In this document: positions 1 to 6,541 of the stretch, one piece after another
Layout: each line of letters opens with the position of its first letter
How positions within the stretch are numbered: the stretch's first letter is position 1
Assembly (NCBI GenBank): GCA_023141985.1
Contig: JAGLKH010000103.1
Location: 1 to 6,684, forward strand
Direction: 5' to 3'
DNA from: Flavobacteriaceae bacterium
Lineage (GTDB): Bacteria; Bacteroidota; Bacteroidia; Flavobacteriales; Flavobacteriaceae
DNA: 6,684 nt
Program-made: the position numbers and the translations under genes
Notes under the pieces: model-generated
What the model saw: the letters and a program-made list of their open reading frames with translations, nothing else
Databases searched by the model: none
What the model was told of the DNA's origin: nothing

Positions 1-798
1 CTAAGTAATTATAATGCATTGTATCAAGGGAACAGAGATTTGGAGGAGTCTTTATCTCACAATCTTAATTTAAGCTATTTTAGTTTCAATATGTTTAATT
101 ACACTAATGTTCACGCATTTATTAATTACAATAAACGCATAGACCAAATTAGATCACAATCAGATTTTTTAACTATACCTAATCCAATTCCCGGAGAACC
201 GGACATACAAACTACAAATAGAATTTCTACACCATTCAATTCAAATTTTGCTGATGAGAGCTTATCATTTAATGGACGTTTCGAGCGTACCTTTGGAAAG
301 ATAAAAGCTTCGGTTGGAGGAAATTTTTCCTATTCAAAATTCAATCAAATAGTTAATGGCTTTCGTAGTATTAATGAATCTTTTACTCAATCTTATCGAA
401 CGCGTTTAAGCACAAATTTTAGAAAAGCACCAAATGTAGAAATTGGATATAATCTTACAATTAATGAATACGAACAAGGAGGAGGGCGCTCAAAATTCTT
501 TACAAACAGCCCGTTTATAAATTTTGACGCCTATATTTTAAAGAGCTTTACGTTTAGAGCAGATTACTCATACTATAACTATAAAAATGAGCAAGAAACT
601 CTAAATAACTATAGCTTTTTAGATGCTAGTTTGGCGTATCAAAAAAAGGATAGTAAGTGGGAATATAAGCTTGGAGTCACCAATTTATTAGACACAGAAT
701 CTTTAAATCAAGATAATACAAATACACTATTTACAAGTACAAGTGAGTATTTTATCCAACCACGATATGTAGTGTTTAGTATTAAATATGATTTATAG
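1..798 (+). CDS. Outer-membrane beta-barrel protein, TonB-dependent receptor type (C-terminal part)
   Basis: The reading frame is open from base 1, so this is the 3' end (265 codons plus stop) of a gene that starts outside the window; the TTG at 19 is not a credible start. The visible protein is a run of alternating polar/aromatic strands (for example LSYFSFNMF, FTFRADYSYYNY, WEYKLGVTNLLD) separated by Asn/Ser/Thr-rich loops, as expected for an outer-membrane barrel. The last stretch, a KLGVTNLLDTESLN-type segment followed by a final strand ending YVVFSIKYDL, resembles the end of Bacteroidota barrels of the OMP_b-brl_3 / TonB-dependent receptor group. Such proteins usually carry an N-terminal carboxypeptidase-like domain and a plug, neither of which is visible here. 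Family knowledge suggests energised uptake across the outer membrane. The substrate cannot be inferred, and there is no SusD-like partner in view. It converges on metK across a 77-bp gap. Confidence 0.82.
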   Translation, partial: LSNYNALYQGNRDLEESLSHNLNLSYFSFNMFNYTNVHAFINYNKRIDQIRSQSDFLTIPNPIPGEPDIQTTNRISTPFNSNFADESLSFNGRFERTFGKIKASVGGNFSYSKFNQIVNGFRSINESFTQSYRTRLSTNFRKAPNVEIGYNLTINEYEQGGGRSKFFTNSPFINFDAYILKSFTFRADYSYYNYKNEQETLNNYSFLDASLAYQKKDSKWEYKLGVTNLLDTESLNQDNTNTLFTSTSEYFIQPRYVVFSIKYDL

Positions 799-816
799 TG
801 TTTTTAAGTAAAACAA

Positions 817-849
817 AACCCATATTGATTTTTTCTATTAAGCTGGGTT
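817..849 (-). terminator. Probable metK terminator
   Basis: AACCCA (817-822) can pair with TGGGTT (844-849). Read on the - strand, the 6-bp stem, with a long AT-rich loop, is followed directly by TTGTTTTAC, giving a U-rich tail. It lies 27 bp past the metK stop codon. The stem is short and the loop is long (21 nt), so strength is uncertain. On the + strand the stem is followed by CTATAAAAGTTTTTT, so it could also help end the barrel-protein transcript. Confidence 0.45.
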
Positions 850-875
850 CTATAAAAGTTTTTTAAAAGGATATT

Positions 876-2129
876 TTATAATCCAAAAGCTTCTTTTACT
901 TTGTCTACATAATCTAATTTTTCCCAAGTAAAGAGTTCTACTTCAAGCGTTTTAGTAACTCCATTGGGTTGAGTGAAAGTTTTAGAAACTACTTCGTTTA
1001 ATCGGCCCATATGCCCATAGGCTGCTGTTTCAAAATACATTGGCTGACGTAGTTTTAAACGCTCTTCAATAGAAGCTGGTCTCATATCAAAGATTTGCGA
1101 TACCTTTTCTGAAATTTCTCCATCAGTCATATTTAATGAACATGTACCATAAGTATCTACATAAATTCCCATAGGTTCAGCGACACCAATGGCATAACTT
1201 ACTTGTACTAAAATCTCATCGCATATACCGGCACCAACCAGGTTTTTAGCAATATGACGTGTAGCATAGGCAGCACTTCTGTCTACTTTGCTAGAATCTT
1301 TACCCGAAAAAGCACCACCGCCATGAGCGCCTTTCCCTCCATAAGTATCAACTATAATTTTTCGTCCTGTAAGCCCGGTATCTCCATGAGGTCCTCCAAT
1401 TACAAATTTGCCGGTTGGGTTGATGTGATACTTAATATTATCGGTAAACAATGATTTAATATTATCGGGAAGTTTAGCTACCACTCTTGGTATTAAAATT
1501 TCGACAATATCTTTTCTGATTTTTGCCAACATTATTTCATCTTCATCAAAATCGTCGTGCTGTGTCGAAACGACAATAGTATCTATGCGTTGTGGAATAT
1601 TATTATCGCTATACTCAATAGTTACCTGGCTTTTAGAATCTGGTCTTAAATAAGTAATTTCATTATTTTCTCTGCGTAATGCTGCAAGTTCAATGAGTAT
1701 TCTATGAGCCAGATCTAATGCCAAGGGCATATAATTATCTGTTTCATGAGTAGCATAACCAAACATCATACCTTGATCACCTGCACCTTGTTGCTCTTTT
1801 TTATCCCTGTCTACACCACGATTTATGTCATCCGACTGTTCGTGTATTGCAGAAAACACACCACAAGAATTGCCATCAAACATGTATTCGCTTTTTGTAT
1901 AACCAATAGTATTAATAGTATCTCTTGCAATTTTTTGAACATCTAAATAAGTGTCAGATTTCACTTCTCCTGCTAGGATCACTTGTCCTGTAGTTACAAG
2001 TGTTTCGCAAGCCACTTTAGAGTTTTCGTCAAATGCTAAAAAATGATCTATTAAAGCATCACTAATTTGATCTGCAACTTTATCTGGATGTCCTTCAGAA
2101 ACACTTTCCGAAGTAAATAAATACGCCAT
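876..2129 (-). CDS. metK: S-adenosylmethionine synthetase (methionine adenosyltransferase)
   Basis: This cytoplasmic enzyme makes S-adenosylmethionine from methionine and ATP, releasing phosphate and pyrophosphate. All family landmarks are present: [19 protein letters not shown] at residues 7-25 (catalytic His14, Asp16, Lys17), the flexible-lid region [11 protein letters not shown] at 98-108, the signature [12 protein letters not shown] at 115-126 with Asp118, [13 protein letters not shown] at 245-257, and the glycine-rich phosphate loop GGGAFSGKD at 270-278. The 417 residues exceed the roughly 384 of E. coli MetK, which is normal for Bacteroidota homologues. The ATG at 2129 puts [17 protein letters not shown] at the N-terminus, the usual position for the family. 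There is no Shine-Dalgarno sequence, only an A/T-rich stretch. The lid reads QSDDI where E. coli has QSPDI. It is transcribed alone, divergently from ppc, behind a promoter and a structured leader (see 2148-2247), so leader-based control is plausible. Confidence 0.98.
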   Translation of the reverse strand: MAYLFTSESVSEGHPDKVADQISDALIDHFLAFDENSKVACETLVTTGQVILAGEVKSDTYLDVQKIARDTINTIGYTKSEYMFDGNSCGVFSAIHEQSDDINRGVDRDKKEQQGAGDQGMMFGYATHETDNYMPLALDLAHRILIELAALRRENNEITYLRPDSKSQVTIEYSDNNIPQRIDTIVVSTQHDDFDEDEIMLAKIRKDIVEILIPRVVAKLPDNIKSLFTDNIKYHINPTGKFVIGGPHGDTGLTGRKIIVDTYGGKGAHGGGAFSGKDSSKVDRSAAYATRHIAKNLVGAGICDEILVQVSYAIGVAEPMGIYVDTYGTCSLNMTDGEISEKVSQIFDMRPASIEERLKLRQPMYFETAAYGHMGRLNEVVSKTFTQPNGVTKTLEVELFTWEKLDYVDKVKEAFGL

Positions 2130-2147
2130 AGACTTAATTTTATATTG

Positions 2148-2247
2148 AAGATTTGACGAAAGCGTCGTAGGAAGTTTACACTGCCTTTAGCATTTTTGTT
2201 TTTGCTGAATTTATTTCAGCATCAAAGGTTGCAATCAGTCAAATCTT
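2148..2247 (-). promoter_or_regulatory. Structured 5' leader of metK, candidate riboswitch of unassigned class
   Basis: Read on the - strand, four helices can be drawn. P1 is AAGATTT (2247-2241) with AAATCTT (2154-2148), a closing stem extendable by one G-C pair. P2 is ACTG (2239-2236) plus CCTTT (2228-2224) with the uninterrupted AAAGGCAGT (2188-2180), leaving a 7-nt bulge ATTGCAA on the 5' side only. P3 is GCTGAA/TTCAGC with a 5-nt loop (2220-2204), nested inside P2. P4 is GACG-CTTT-CGTC (2166-2155), which abuts the 3' strand of P1. A 13-nt linker GTAAACTTCCTAC joins P2 and P4. The promoter lies just upstream and the metK ATG 18 nt downstream. GCAACC and TGCTAAA recall pieces of the S-box core, but the S-box P2/kink-turn segment is absent and the order does not fit SAM-II. 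The fold is seen in the sequence; ligand binding is inferred only from the metK position. Confidence 0.5.
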
Positions 2248-2266
2248 TCCTTCTTTTTTCAGACTG

Positions 2267-2274
2267 CAAAAGTA
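2267..2274 (-). promoter_or_regulatory. metK promoter, Bacteroidota -7 box
   Basis: On the - strand this reads TACTTTTG, a full match to the Bacteroidota -7 consensus TAnnTTTG. About 20 bp further upstream (near 2295-2297) the expected TTG of the -33 element is only TTT, in a very AT-rich tract. A start site a few bases downstream (around 2260) would give a 5' untranslated leader of about 130 nt, which contains the whole predicted fold at 2148-2247. Confidence 0.65.
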
Positions 2275-2514
2275 CATATAATATTATAATTATAAAATAA
2301 AGATTTAAGAGTTTAGATATTTTTTATGAATAGTATAGTCAGAAATTCATTCGGTCTTTGCTAAATACTAAAAAAGTTATAAAAACAATAAGTTAATATG
2401 TCTTCATTTTGTTATATTAGAAGTTAAAGACATCACTTTTTGTTTAAATGGATAATAATTAATCATTTAATTGTTAAATCTATAAAAATAGTTATGGTTT
2501 AATCGCTTTTGTAT
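2275..2514. other. AT-rich divergent intergenic spacer between metK and ppc
   Basis: No convincing gene is present. The only short frames start in AT-rich DNA, for example a 12-codon frame at 2326-2364, and have no ribosome site or recognisable product. The spacer carries the upstream part of the metK promoter at its left end, an AT-rich inverted repeat at 2454-2475, and no other structure I could identify by eye. Confidence 0.6.
2454..2475. repeat. AT-rich inverted repeat upstream of ppc
   Basis: AATAATTAA (2454-2462) and TTAATTGTT (2467-2475) are inverted copies around the 4-base centre TCAT, with one T/G wobble; the flanking T2453/A2476 would add one more pair. It lies about 50-60 bp upstream of the likely ppc promoter, where an operator could sit. 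In DNA this AT-rich such repeats arise by chance, so a regulatory role is only a possibility. Confidence 0.3.
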
Positions 2515-2531
2515 TAGCTTTAGTACTTTTA
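2515..2531 (+). promoter_or_regulatory. Possible ppc promoter (-7 region)
   Basis: Two overlapping near-matches to the Bacteroidota -7 consensus TAnnTTTG occur here: TAGCTTTA (2515-2522) and TACTTTTA (2524-2531). Both lack the final G. For the first, a TTA at 2492-2494 sits about 20 bp upstream, where a TTG would be expected. Either would give a short leader of roughly 20-30 nt before the ppc start codon. This is a weak motif-only call. Confidence 0.3.
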
Positions 2532-2542
2532 CACATCTTTAC

Positions 2543-2548
2543 AAGGAA
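2543..2548 (+). promoter_or_regulatory. Shine-Dalgarno-like site of ppc
   Basis: AAGGAA lies 7 nt before the ATG at 2556 and supports that start. It is worth noting because the other starts visible here (metK and amt) have no such sequence, as is usual in Bacteroidota, where initiation mostly relies on A-rich upstream sequence. Confidence 0.5.
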
Positions 2549-2555
2549 CTGAAAT

Positions 2556-5141
2556 ATGACTGTACAACCTAAATTAGTGCGTTTTAAAAAAAATGTGTTA
2601 TCGAAATACCAAATTTACAATAGTATTTTTATGACCTTGCCTTTTGATACTATTACCAAAACAGGTGTTCTTTTACCACTCTTTCATGAAACATGCAATA
2701 AAGGTTTTAAAAAGGGTGATGATCCAACTACTATTGTAGATACTTTTTTTAAAAAATATCAAGCCAGGCGTTCAACAAAAAGCCAAATAAATCTATTATT
2801 CAGATTTATTCAATACATCGAAAGACAAGTCGTATTGTTTGATGCTGTTGAAGATGCTGCGTTTTCAATAGTTAATAATATGGAAGGTATTGGGACTTTA
2901 CGAAGTCTAAAAGAGGCAGCGGTTTCTGAAAACAGATTAGAAGAATTACAGCATTATTTGGAAGAGTTTAAAGTAAGAATAGTGTTAACAGCTCATCCTA
3001 CGCAATTTTATCCCGGTACTGTTTTAGGGATTATCACAGACTTAACAGATGCTATTAAAAAGAATGATCTGGATACTATCAGTATCTTATTTGCACAACT
3101 CGGAAAAACTCCTTTTTTTAAACATAAAAAGCCAACGCCATATGATGAGGCAGTAAGTTTAATTTGGTATTTAGAGAACGTTTTTTATGAGTCTTTTGGT
3201 AAAATATATGATTATATACAGCAAAATATTTTTGATAATAAAAACATTCAAAACGAAATAATAAATATTGGATTTTGGCCTGGAGGAGACAGAGATGGTA
3301 ATCCTTATGTAATGCCGGATACTACTTTAAAAGTAGCCCAAAGATTAAAGCAAACCATCTTAAAAAATTATTATAGAGATTTAAGAAGCCTTAAACGTAA
3401 ACTTACTTTTAAAGGCGTCGAAGATCGAGTAGGTGCATTAGAATTAAAACTATATAAAAGTAGCATTAATTTGCGTTCTAAAGACGTAATAACAATTGAA
3501 GAATTTATTGCCGAATTAAAGGCAATTAAAGAAGTCGTTGTTAAAGAACATCAGTCTTTATACCTTCTAGAGTTAAATAGCTTAATTAATAAAGTGCATC
3601 TTTTTGGTTTTCATTGTGCAACTCTGGACATTAGACAAGACAGTAGAATTCATCATACGGTGTTTTCTAATATGGTTGATACTTTAAAAAAATCAGGCAG
3701 CAGTTTATTTCCAAAAAATTATAATTCTCTATCCGAAAAAGAGCAAATAAAAATCTTATCATCTATTAAAGGAGATATAGACGTTAGTTTATTTAAAGAC
3801 GATCTTGTTGCAAACACGCTTAATACTATTAAAGTTGTTAAGAGCATTCAGGATTCTAATGGAGAGCGAGGCGCAAATCGATACATTATAAGCAACAATC
3901 AAACGGCTTTAAATGTGATGCAGCTTTATGCAATGCTTAAACTTGTTGCTTTTAAAGATTGCTTAACTGTAGATATTGTACCACTGTTTGAAACGATTTC
4001 CGATTTAGAAAACGCACATCTTGTTATGGAAGAATTGTATTCCAATAAAGTTTATAAAGCGCATTTAAAACTACGCCAAAACAAACAAACAATTATGTTA
4101 GGTTTTTCCGATGGCACAAAAGATGGTGGCTATCTTATGGCTAATTGGGCGATTTTTAAAGCTAAAGAAGCGTTAACTAAAGTTTCTCGAAAATATAATA
4201 TAGGAGCTATATTTTTTGATGGACGAGGTGGTCCACCTGCAAGAGGAGGAGGAAAAACGCATCAATTTTATGCATCATTAGGGCCAACAATAGAAGATAA
4301 AGAAGTACAACTCACTATTCAAGGGCAAACTATAAGTTCTAATTTCGGGACTTTAGAGTCTTCACAATATAATTTGGAGCAATTAATTAGCTCTGGAATT
4401 TTTAATCGCATTGGTGATGATAAAATTGCCATGTATCAAGAAGACATAGCTGTTATGGACGACTTGGCTAAGACAAGTTATAAAGCTTATAAAGATTTTA
4501 AAAGCCATCCTATGTTTATACCCTATTTGGAGCGAATGAGTACTTTAAAATATTATGCAAAAGCAAATATAGGGAGTAGGCCTTCTAAAAGAAAAAATTC
4601 TGATGATTTAGTGTTTTCAGATTTAAGAGCGATACCTTTTGTAGGCTCGTGGAGTCAGTTAAAACAAAATGTGCCTGGATTTTTTGGTGTTGGCACTGCA
4701 TTAAAGGCTTATGAGGATAAGGGTGAATTTGAAAGGGTGGAACATTTATATAATAATTCAAACTTTTTTAAAACCTTATTAGAGAATAGTATGATGTCCT
4801 TAACAAAATCATTTTTTAGTCTAACTAAATATATGTCTGAAGATGAAGAATTTGGTGAATTTTGGAATATTATTTATAATGAATACCTATCCACTAAAAG
4901 ATTGCTTTTAAAGTTAACAGGCTACAAGGAATTAATGGAAAATGAACCTTCCGGGAAAGCGTCAATTGAAGTAAGGGAATCCATCGTCCTTCCTTTGTTA
5001 ACCATACAACAGTATGCGCTTAAAAAGATTCAGGAATTAGAAAAAGAAGAAGACAAAGACATAGAGCAAATTCAAATTTTCGAAAAAATTGTAACACGTT
5101 CTTTATTTGGAAATATAAATGCGAGTAGAAATTCTGCCTAA
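2556..5141 (+). CDS. ppc: Phosphoenolpyruvate carboxylase
   Basis: This cytoplasmic anaplerotic enzyme converts phosphoenolpyruvate and bicarbonate to oxaloacetate and phosphate. The 861 residues are near the usual bacterial length (883 in E. coli). Motifs in order: VLTAHPTQ with catalytic His147, FWPGGDRDGNP at 240-250, LDIRQDS at 357-363, PLFET at 476-480, GFSDGTKDGG at 516-525, FFDGRGGPPARGGG at 553-566, QGQTISSNFG at 589-598, and LRAIPFVGSWSQ at 690-701. The allosteric aspartate-site residues of the E. coli enzyme (Lys773, Arg832, Asn881, Arg587) have apparent counterparts in Lys751, Arg807, Asn859 and Arg563, so feedback inhibition by aspartate is plausible. Asp555 replaces the usual His of the FHGRGG motif, and QGQ replaces QGE; as far as I recall this is the flavobacterial form rather than decay. 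The start at 2556 is supported by AAGGAA. The gene stands alone, divergent from metK and convergent with amt. Confidence 0.97.
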   Translation: MTVQPKLVRFKKNVLSKYQIYNSIFMTLPFDTITKTGVLLPLFHETCNKGFKKGDDPTTIVDTFFKKYQARRSTKSQINLLFRFIQYIERQVVLFDAVEDAAFSIVNNMEGIGTLRSLKEAAVSENRLEELQHYLEEFKVRIVLTAHPTQFYPGTVLGIITDLTDAIKKNDLDTISILFAQLGKTPFFKHKKPTPYDEAVSLIWYLENVFYESFGKIYDYIQQNIFDNKNIQNEIINIGFWPGGDRDGNPYVMPDTTLKVAQRLKQTILKNYYRDLRSLKRKLTFKGVEDRVGALELKLYKSSINLRSKDVITIEEFIAELKAIKEVVVKEHQSLYLLELNSLINKVHLFGFHCATLDIRQDSRIHHTVFSNMVDTLKKSGSSLFPKNYNSLSEKEQIKILSSIKGDIDVSLFKDDLVANTLNTIKVVKSIQDSNGERGANRYIISNNQTALNVMQLYAMLKLVAFKDCLTVDIVPLFETISDLENAHLVMEELYSNKVYKAHLKLRQNKQTIMLGFSDGTKDGGYLMANWAIFKAKEALTKVSRKYNIGAIFFDGRGGPPARGGGKTHQFYASLGPTIEDKEVQLTIQGQTISSNFGTLESSQYNLEQLISSGIFNRIGDDKIAMYQEDIAVMDDLAKTSYKAYKDFKSHPMFIPYLERMSTLKYYAKANIGSRPSKRKNSDDLVFSDLRAIPFVGSWSQLKQNVPGFFGVGTALKAYEDKGEFERVEHLYNNSNFFKTLLENSMMSLTKSFFSLTKYMSEDEEFGEFWNIIYNEYLSTKRLLLKLTGYKELMENEPSGKASIEVRESIVLPLLTIQQYALKKIQELEKEEDKDIEQIQIFEKIVTRSLFGNINASRNSA

Positions 5142-5158
5142 AAATTCCAAGTAATAAT

Positions 5159-5194
5159 AAAAAGACCTCGAAGTTTAAGTTTCGAGGTCTTTTT
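5159..5194. terminator. Strong bidirectional intrinsic terminator between ppc and amt
   Basis: AAAAAGACCTCGAA (5159-5172) pairs perfectly over 14 bp with TTCGAGGTCTTTTT (5181-5194) around an 8-nt loop. The stem ends in a T run on both strands: TTTTTGCC on +, TTTTTATTATTA on -. It starts 18 nt past the ppc stop and can end ppc transcription, and it can stop transcripts arriving from amt on the other strand. Confidence 0.92.
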
Positions 5195-5226
5195 GCCTAA
5201 CTCAAAACTAAATATTATACCAAATG

Positions 5227-5278
5227 AACATCCAAATGAGCTATAAAAGAAACTGTTTATAGGGTTCGTTTGGATGTT
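5227..5278. repeat. Long imperfect hairpin just after amt
   Basis: AACATCCAAA (5227-5236) pairs with TTTGGATGTT (5269-5278), and TATAAA (5242-5247) with TTTATA (5256-5261), around the 8-nt loop AGAAACTG. The middle segment TGAGC (5237-5241) pairs with GTTCG (5264-5268) with two G-U wobbles on the + strand, leaving only a GG bulge (5262-5263). On the - strand the same two positions are mismatches. It ends 10 bp from the amt stop codon. Neither side has a clean T tract (TTTATTTAG on +), so it may be a weak terminator, a 3'-end stabilising hairpin, or a remnant of a dispersed repeat. Confidence 0.5.
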
Positions 5279-5287
5279 TATTTAGTA

Positions 5288-6517
5288 TTAATGCTCATTT
5301 AATCTAAAATCCGGATACGCATTCATGCCGTGTTCATGTGAATCAAGACCTTCTAATTCTTCTCTTTCAGAAACTCGTATTCCAACGGTTTTCTTTAATA
5401 TAAATAGGATGATAAACGTAGATGAAATGCAAATTGCAGCATAAGATCCTACACCAATTAATTGACTTAAAAATTGATTCCAACTCGCTAAAGCACCAAA
5501 TATACCTACAGCTAAAGTTCCCCAAATACCACAAATTAAGTGTACAGCAATTGCTCCAACAGGGTCATCTAATTTTAATCTGTCAATTAGAGATACGGCA
5601 AAAACAATTATAGAACCGGCAATGGCACCTATTAAAATGGCATCTGTAGGACTCATTTGATCTGCGCCTGCCGTAATACCAACTAATCCTCCTAAAATTC
5701 CGTTTAAAAACATAGTTAAATCCAGATTCTTAAATTTTAAGGCAGACACAAATGCTGCAGCCACACCACCCGCTGCCGCAGCCAGACAGGTTGTAACAAG
5801 GGTCAATGAAGTTAAAGCCGGATCGGCAGAAAGTACTGACCCTCCATTAAATCCAAACCAGCCTAACCAAAGTATAAGCACACCCGAAGTTGCTAAGGGT
5901 ATGTTATGTCCTGGGATAGCTTGAATTTTACCATTTTTAAATTTACCAATACGTGAACCTAATAAACATACTGCTATTAAAGCTGCCCATCCACCTATAG
6001 AATGTACAAGTGTTGAACCAGCAAAATCATAAAAAGGAGTTTCTAATTGATCTAAAAATCCGCCTCCCCATTTCCATGAACCTGCAATAGGATAAACTAA
6101 TCCTACGTAAAAGATTACAAATATCATGAATGGACCAATTTTTATGCGTTCAGCAACTGCTCCGGAAACTATGGTTGCTGCTGTTGCAGCAAACATGCCT
6201 TGAAAAAGAAAATCCGTCCAATATGTGTAACCTTCATTATAAGCTAAATCTAGTGCTCCATCAACTAAGGGTGCATCCAGTCCAAAACCTGCAAATCCTA
6301 AAAATCCATTAAATTCTCCAGGATACATTAAGTTAAATCCGACTAAAGCATATAAAAGTAGTCCGATAGTAATAATAAATATATTTTTAAATAATACATT
6401 AATTGTATTTTTTTGTCTCGTTAATCCAATTTCTAAAAACGCAAAACCTAAGTGCATAAAGAAGACGAGTGCGGTACAGATCATCATCCATACATTATTT
6501 GTAGTTAGTAATTCCAT
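5288..6517 (-). CDS. amt: Ammonium transporter (Amt/MEP/Rh family)
   Basis: This inner-membrane channel-like transporter takes up ammonium and normally forms a trimer. The 409 residues are almost entirely hydrophobic membrane segments with the Amt landmarks in order: MMICTALVFFMH at 11-22, the gate region FQGMFAATAA at 105-114 (Phe105 and Phe109 matching E. coli Phe103 and Phe107), DFAGSTLVH at 164-172 (Asp164 and pore His172), the HNIPLATSG segment at 204-212, GWFGFNGGS at 219-227, and DDPVGAIAVH at 317-326 with the second pore His326. The C-terminal tail RVSEREELEGLDSHEHG (381-397) matches the cytoplasmic tail that contacts P-II proteins. Unlike E. coli AmtB there is no cleavable signal peptide; the protein starts directly before the first membrane helix. 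The start codon has only A/T-rich sequence upstream. The P-II gene ends 24 bp upstream on the same strand, so the two are very likely one operon under nitrogen control. Confidence 0.96.
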   Translation of the reverse strand: MELLTTNNVWMMICTALVFFMHLGFAFLEIGLTRQKNTINVLFKNIFIITIGLLLYALVGFNLMYPGEFNGFLGFAGFGLDAPLVDGALDLAYNEGYTYWTDFLFQGMFAATAATIVSGAVAERIKIGPFMIFVIFYVGLVYPIAGSWKWGGGFLDQLETPFYDFAGSTLVHSIGGWAALIAVCLLGSRIGKFKNGKIQAIPGHNIPLATSGVLILWLGWFGFNGGSVLSADPALTSLTLVTTCLAAAAGGVAAAFVSALKFKNLDLTMFLNGILGGLVGITAGADQMSPTDAILIGAIAGSIIVFAVSLIDRLKLDDPVGAIAVHLICGIWGTLAVGIFGALASWNQFLSQLIGVGSYAAICISSTFIILFILKKTVGIRVSEREELEGLDSHEHGMNAYPDFRLNEH

Positions 6518-6541
6518 AATTGATTTTTAATTTGATTGATT

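Noticed and set aside
19..798. Treating the first frame as a complete 259-residue gene starting at the TTG at 19
   Set aside because: The frame is open to base 1 and the protein begins in the middle of a beta-barrel with no signal peptide, so it is the 3' part of a larger gene.
1254..1454. 66-codon + strand frame inside metK
   Set aside because: It lies fully antisense to a well-conserved metK region (the phosphate loop), has no recognisable product and no ribosome site; it is a shadow frame. The same applies to 1746-1946.
2148..2247. Assignment of the metK leader to the S-box (SAM-I) or SAM-II riboswitch
   Set aside because: GCAACC and GCTAAA invite the S-box call, but the GAGGGA...GGCCC-type P2 segment is missing and a 7-nt one-sided bulge takes its place. 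For SAM-II the order of the GCAA and pairing segments is wrong. I kept it as unassigned.
2326..2364. 12-codon frame in the metK-ppc spacer as a leader peptide
   Set aside because: It is very short, has no ribosome site, no run of a regulatory amino acid and no attenuator-like hairpin after it.
5422..5613. 63-codon + strand frame inside amt, and a similar one at 6130-6312
   Set aside because: Both are antisense to conserved transmembrane segments of the transporter, and their translations are rich in Leu/Gln/Lys with no family resemblance, as expected of the complement of a membrane-protein gene.
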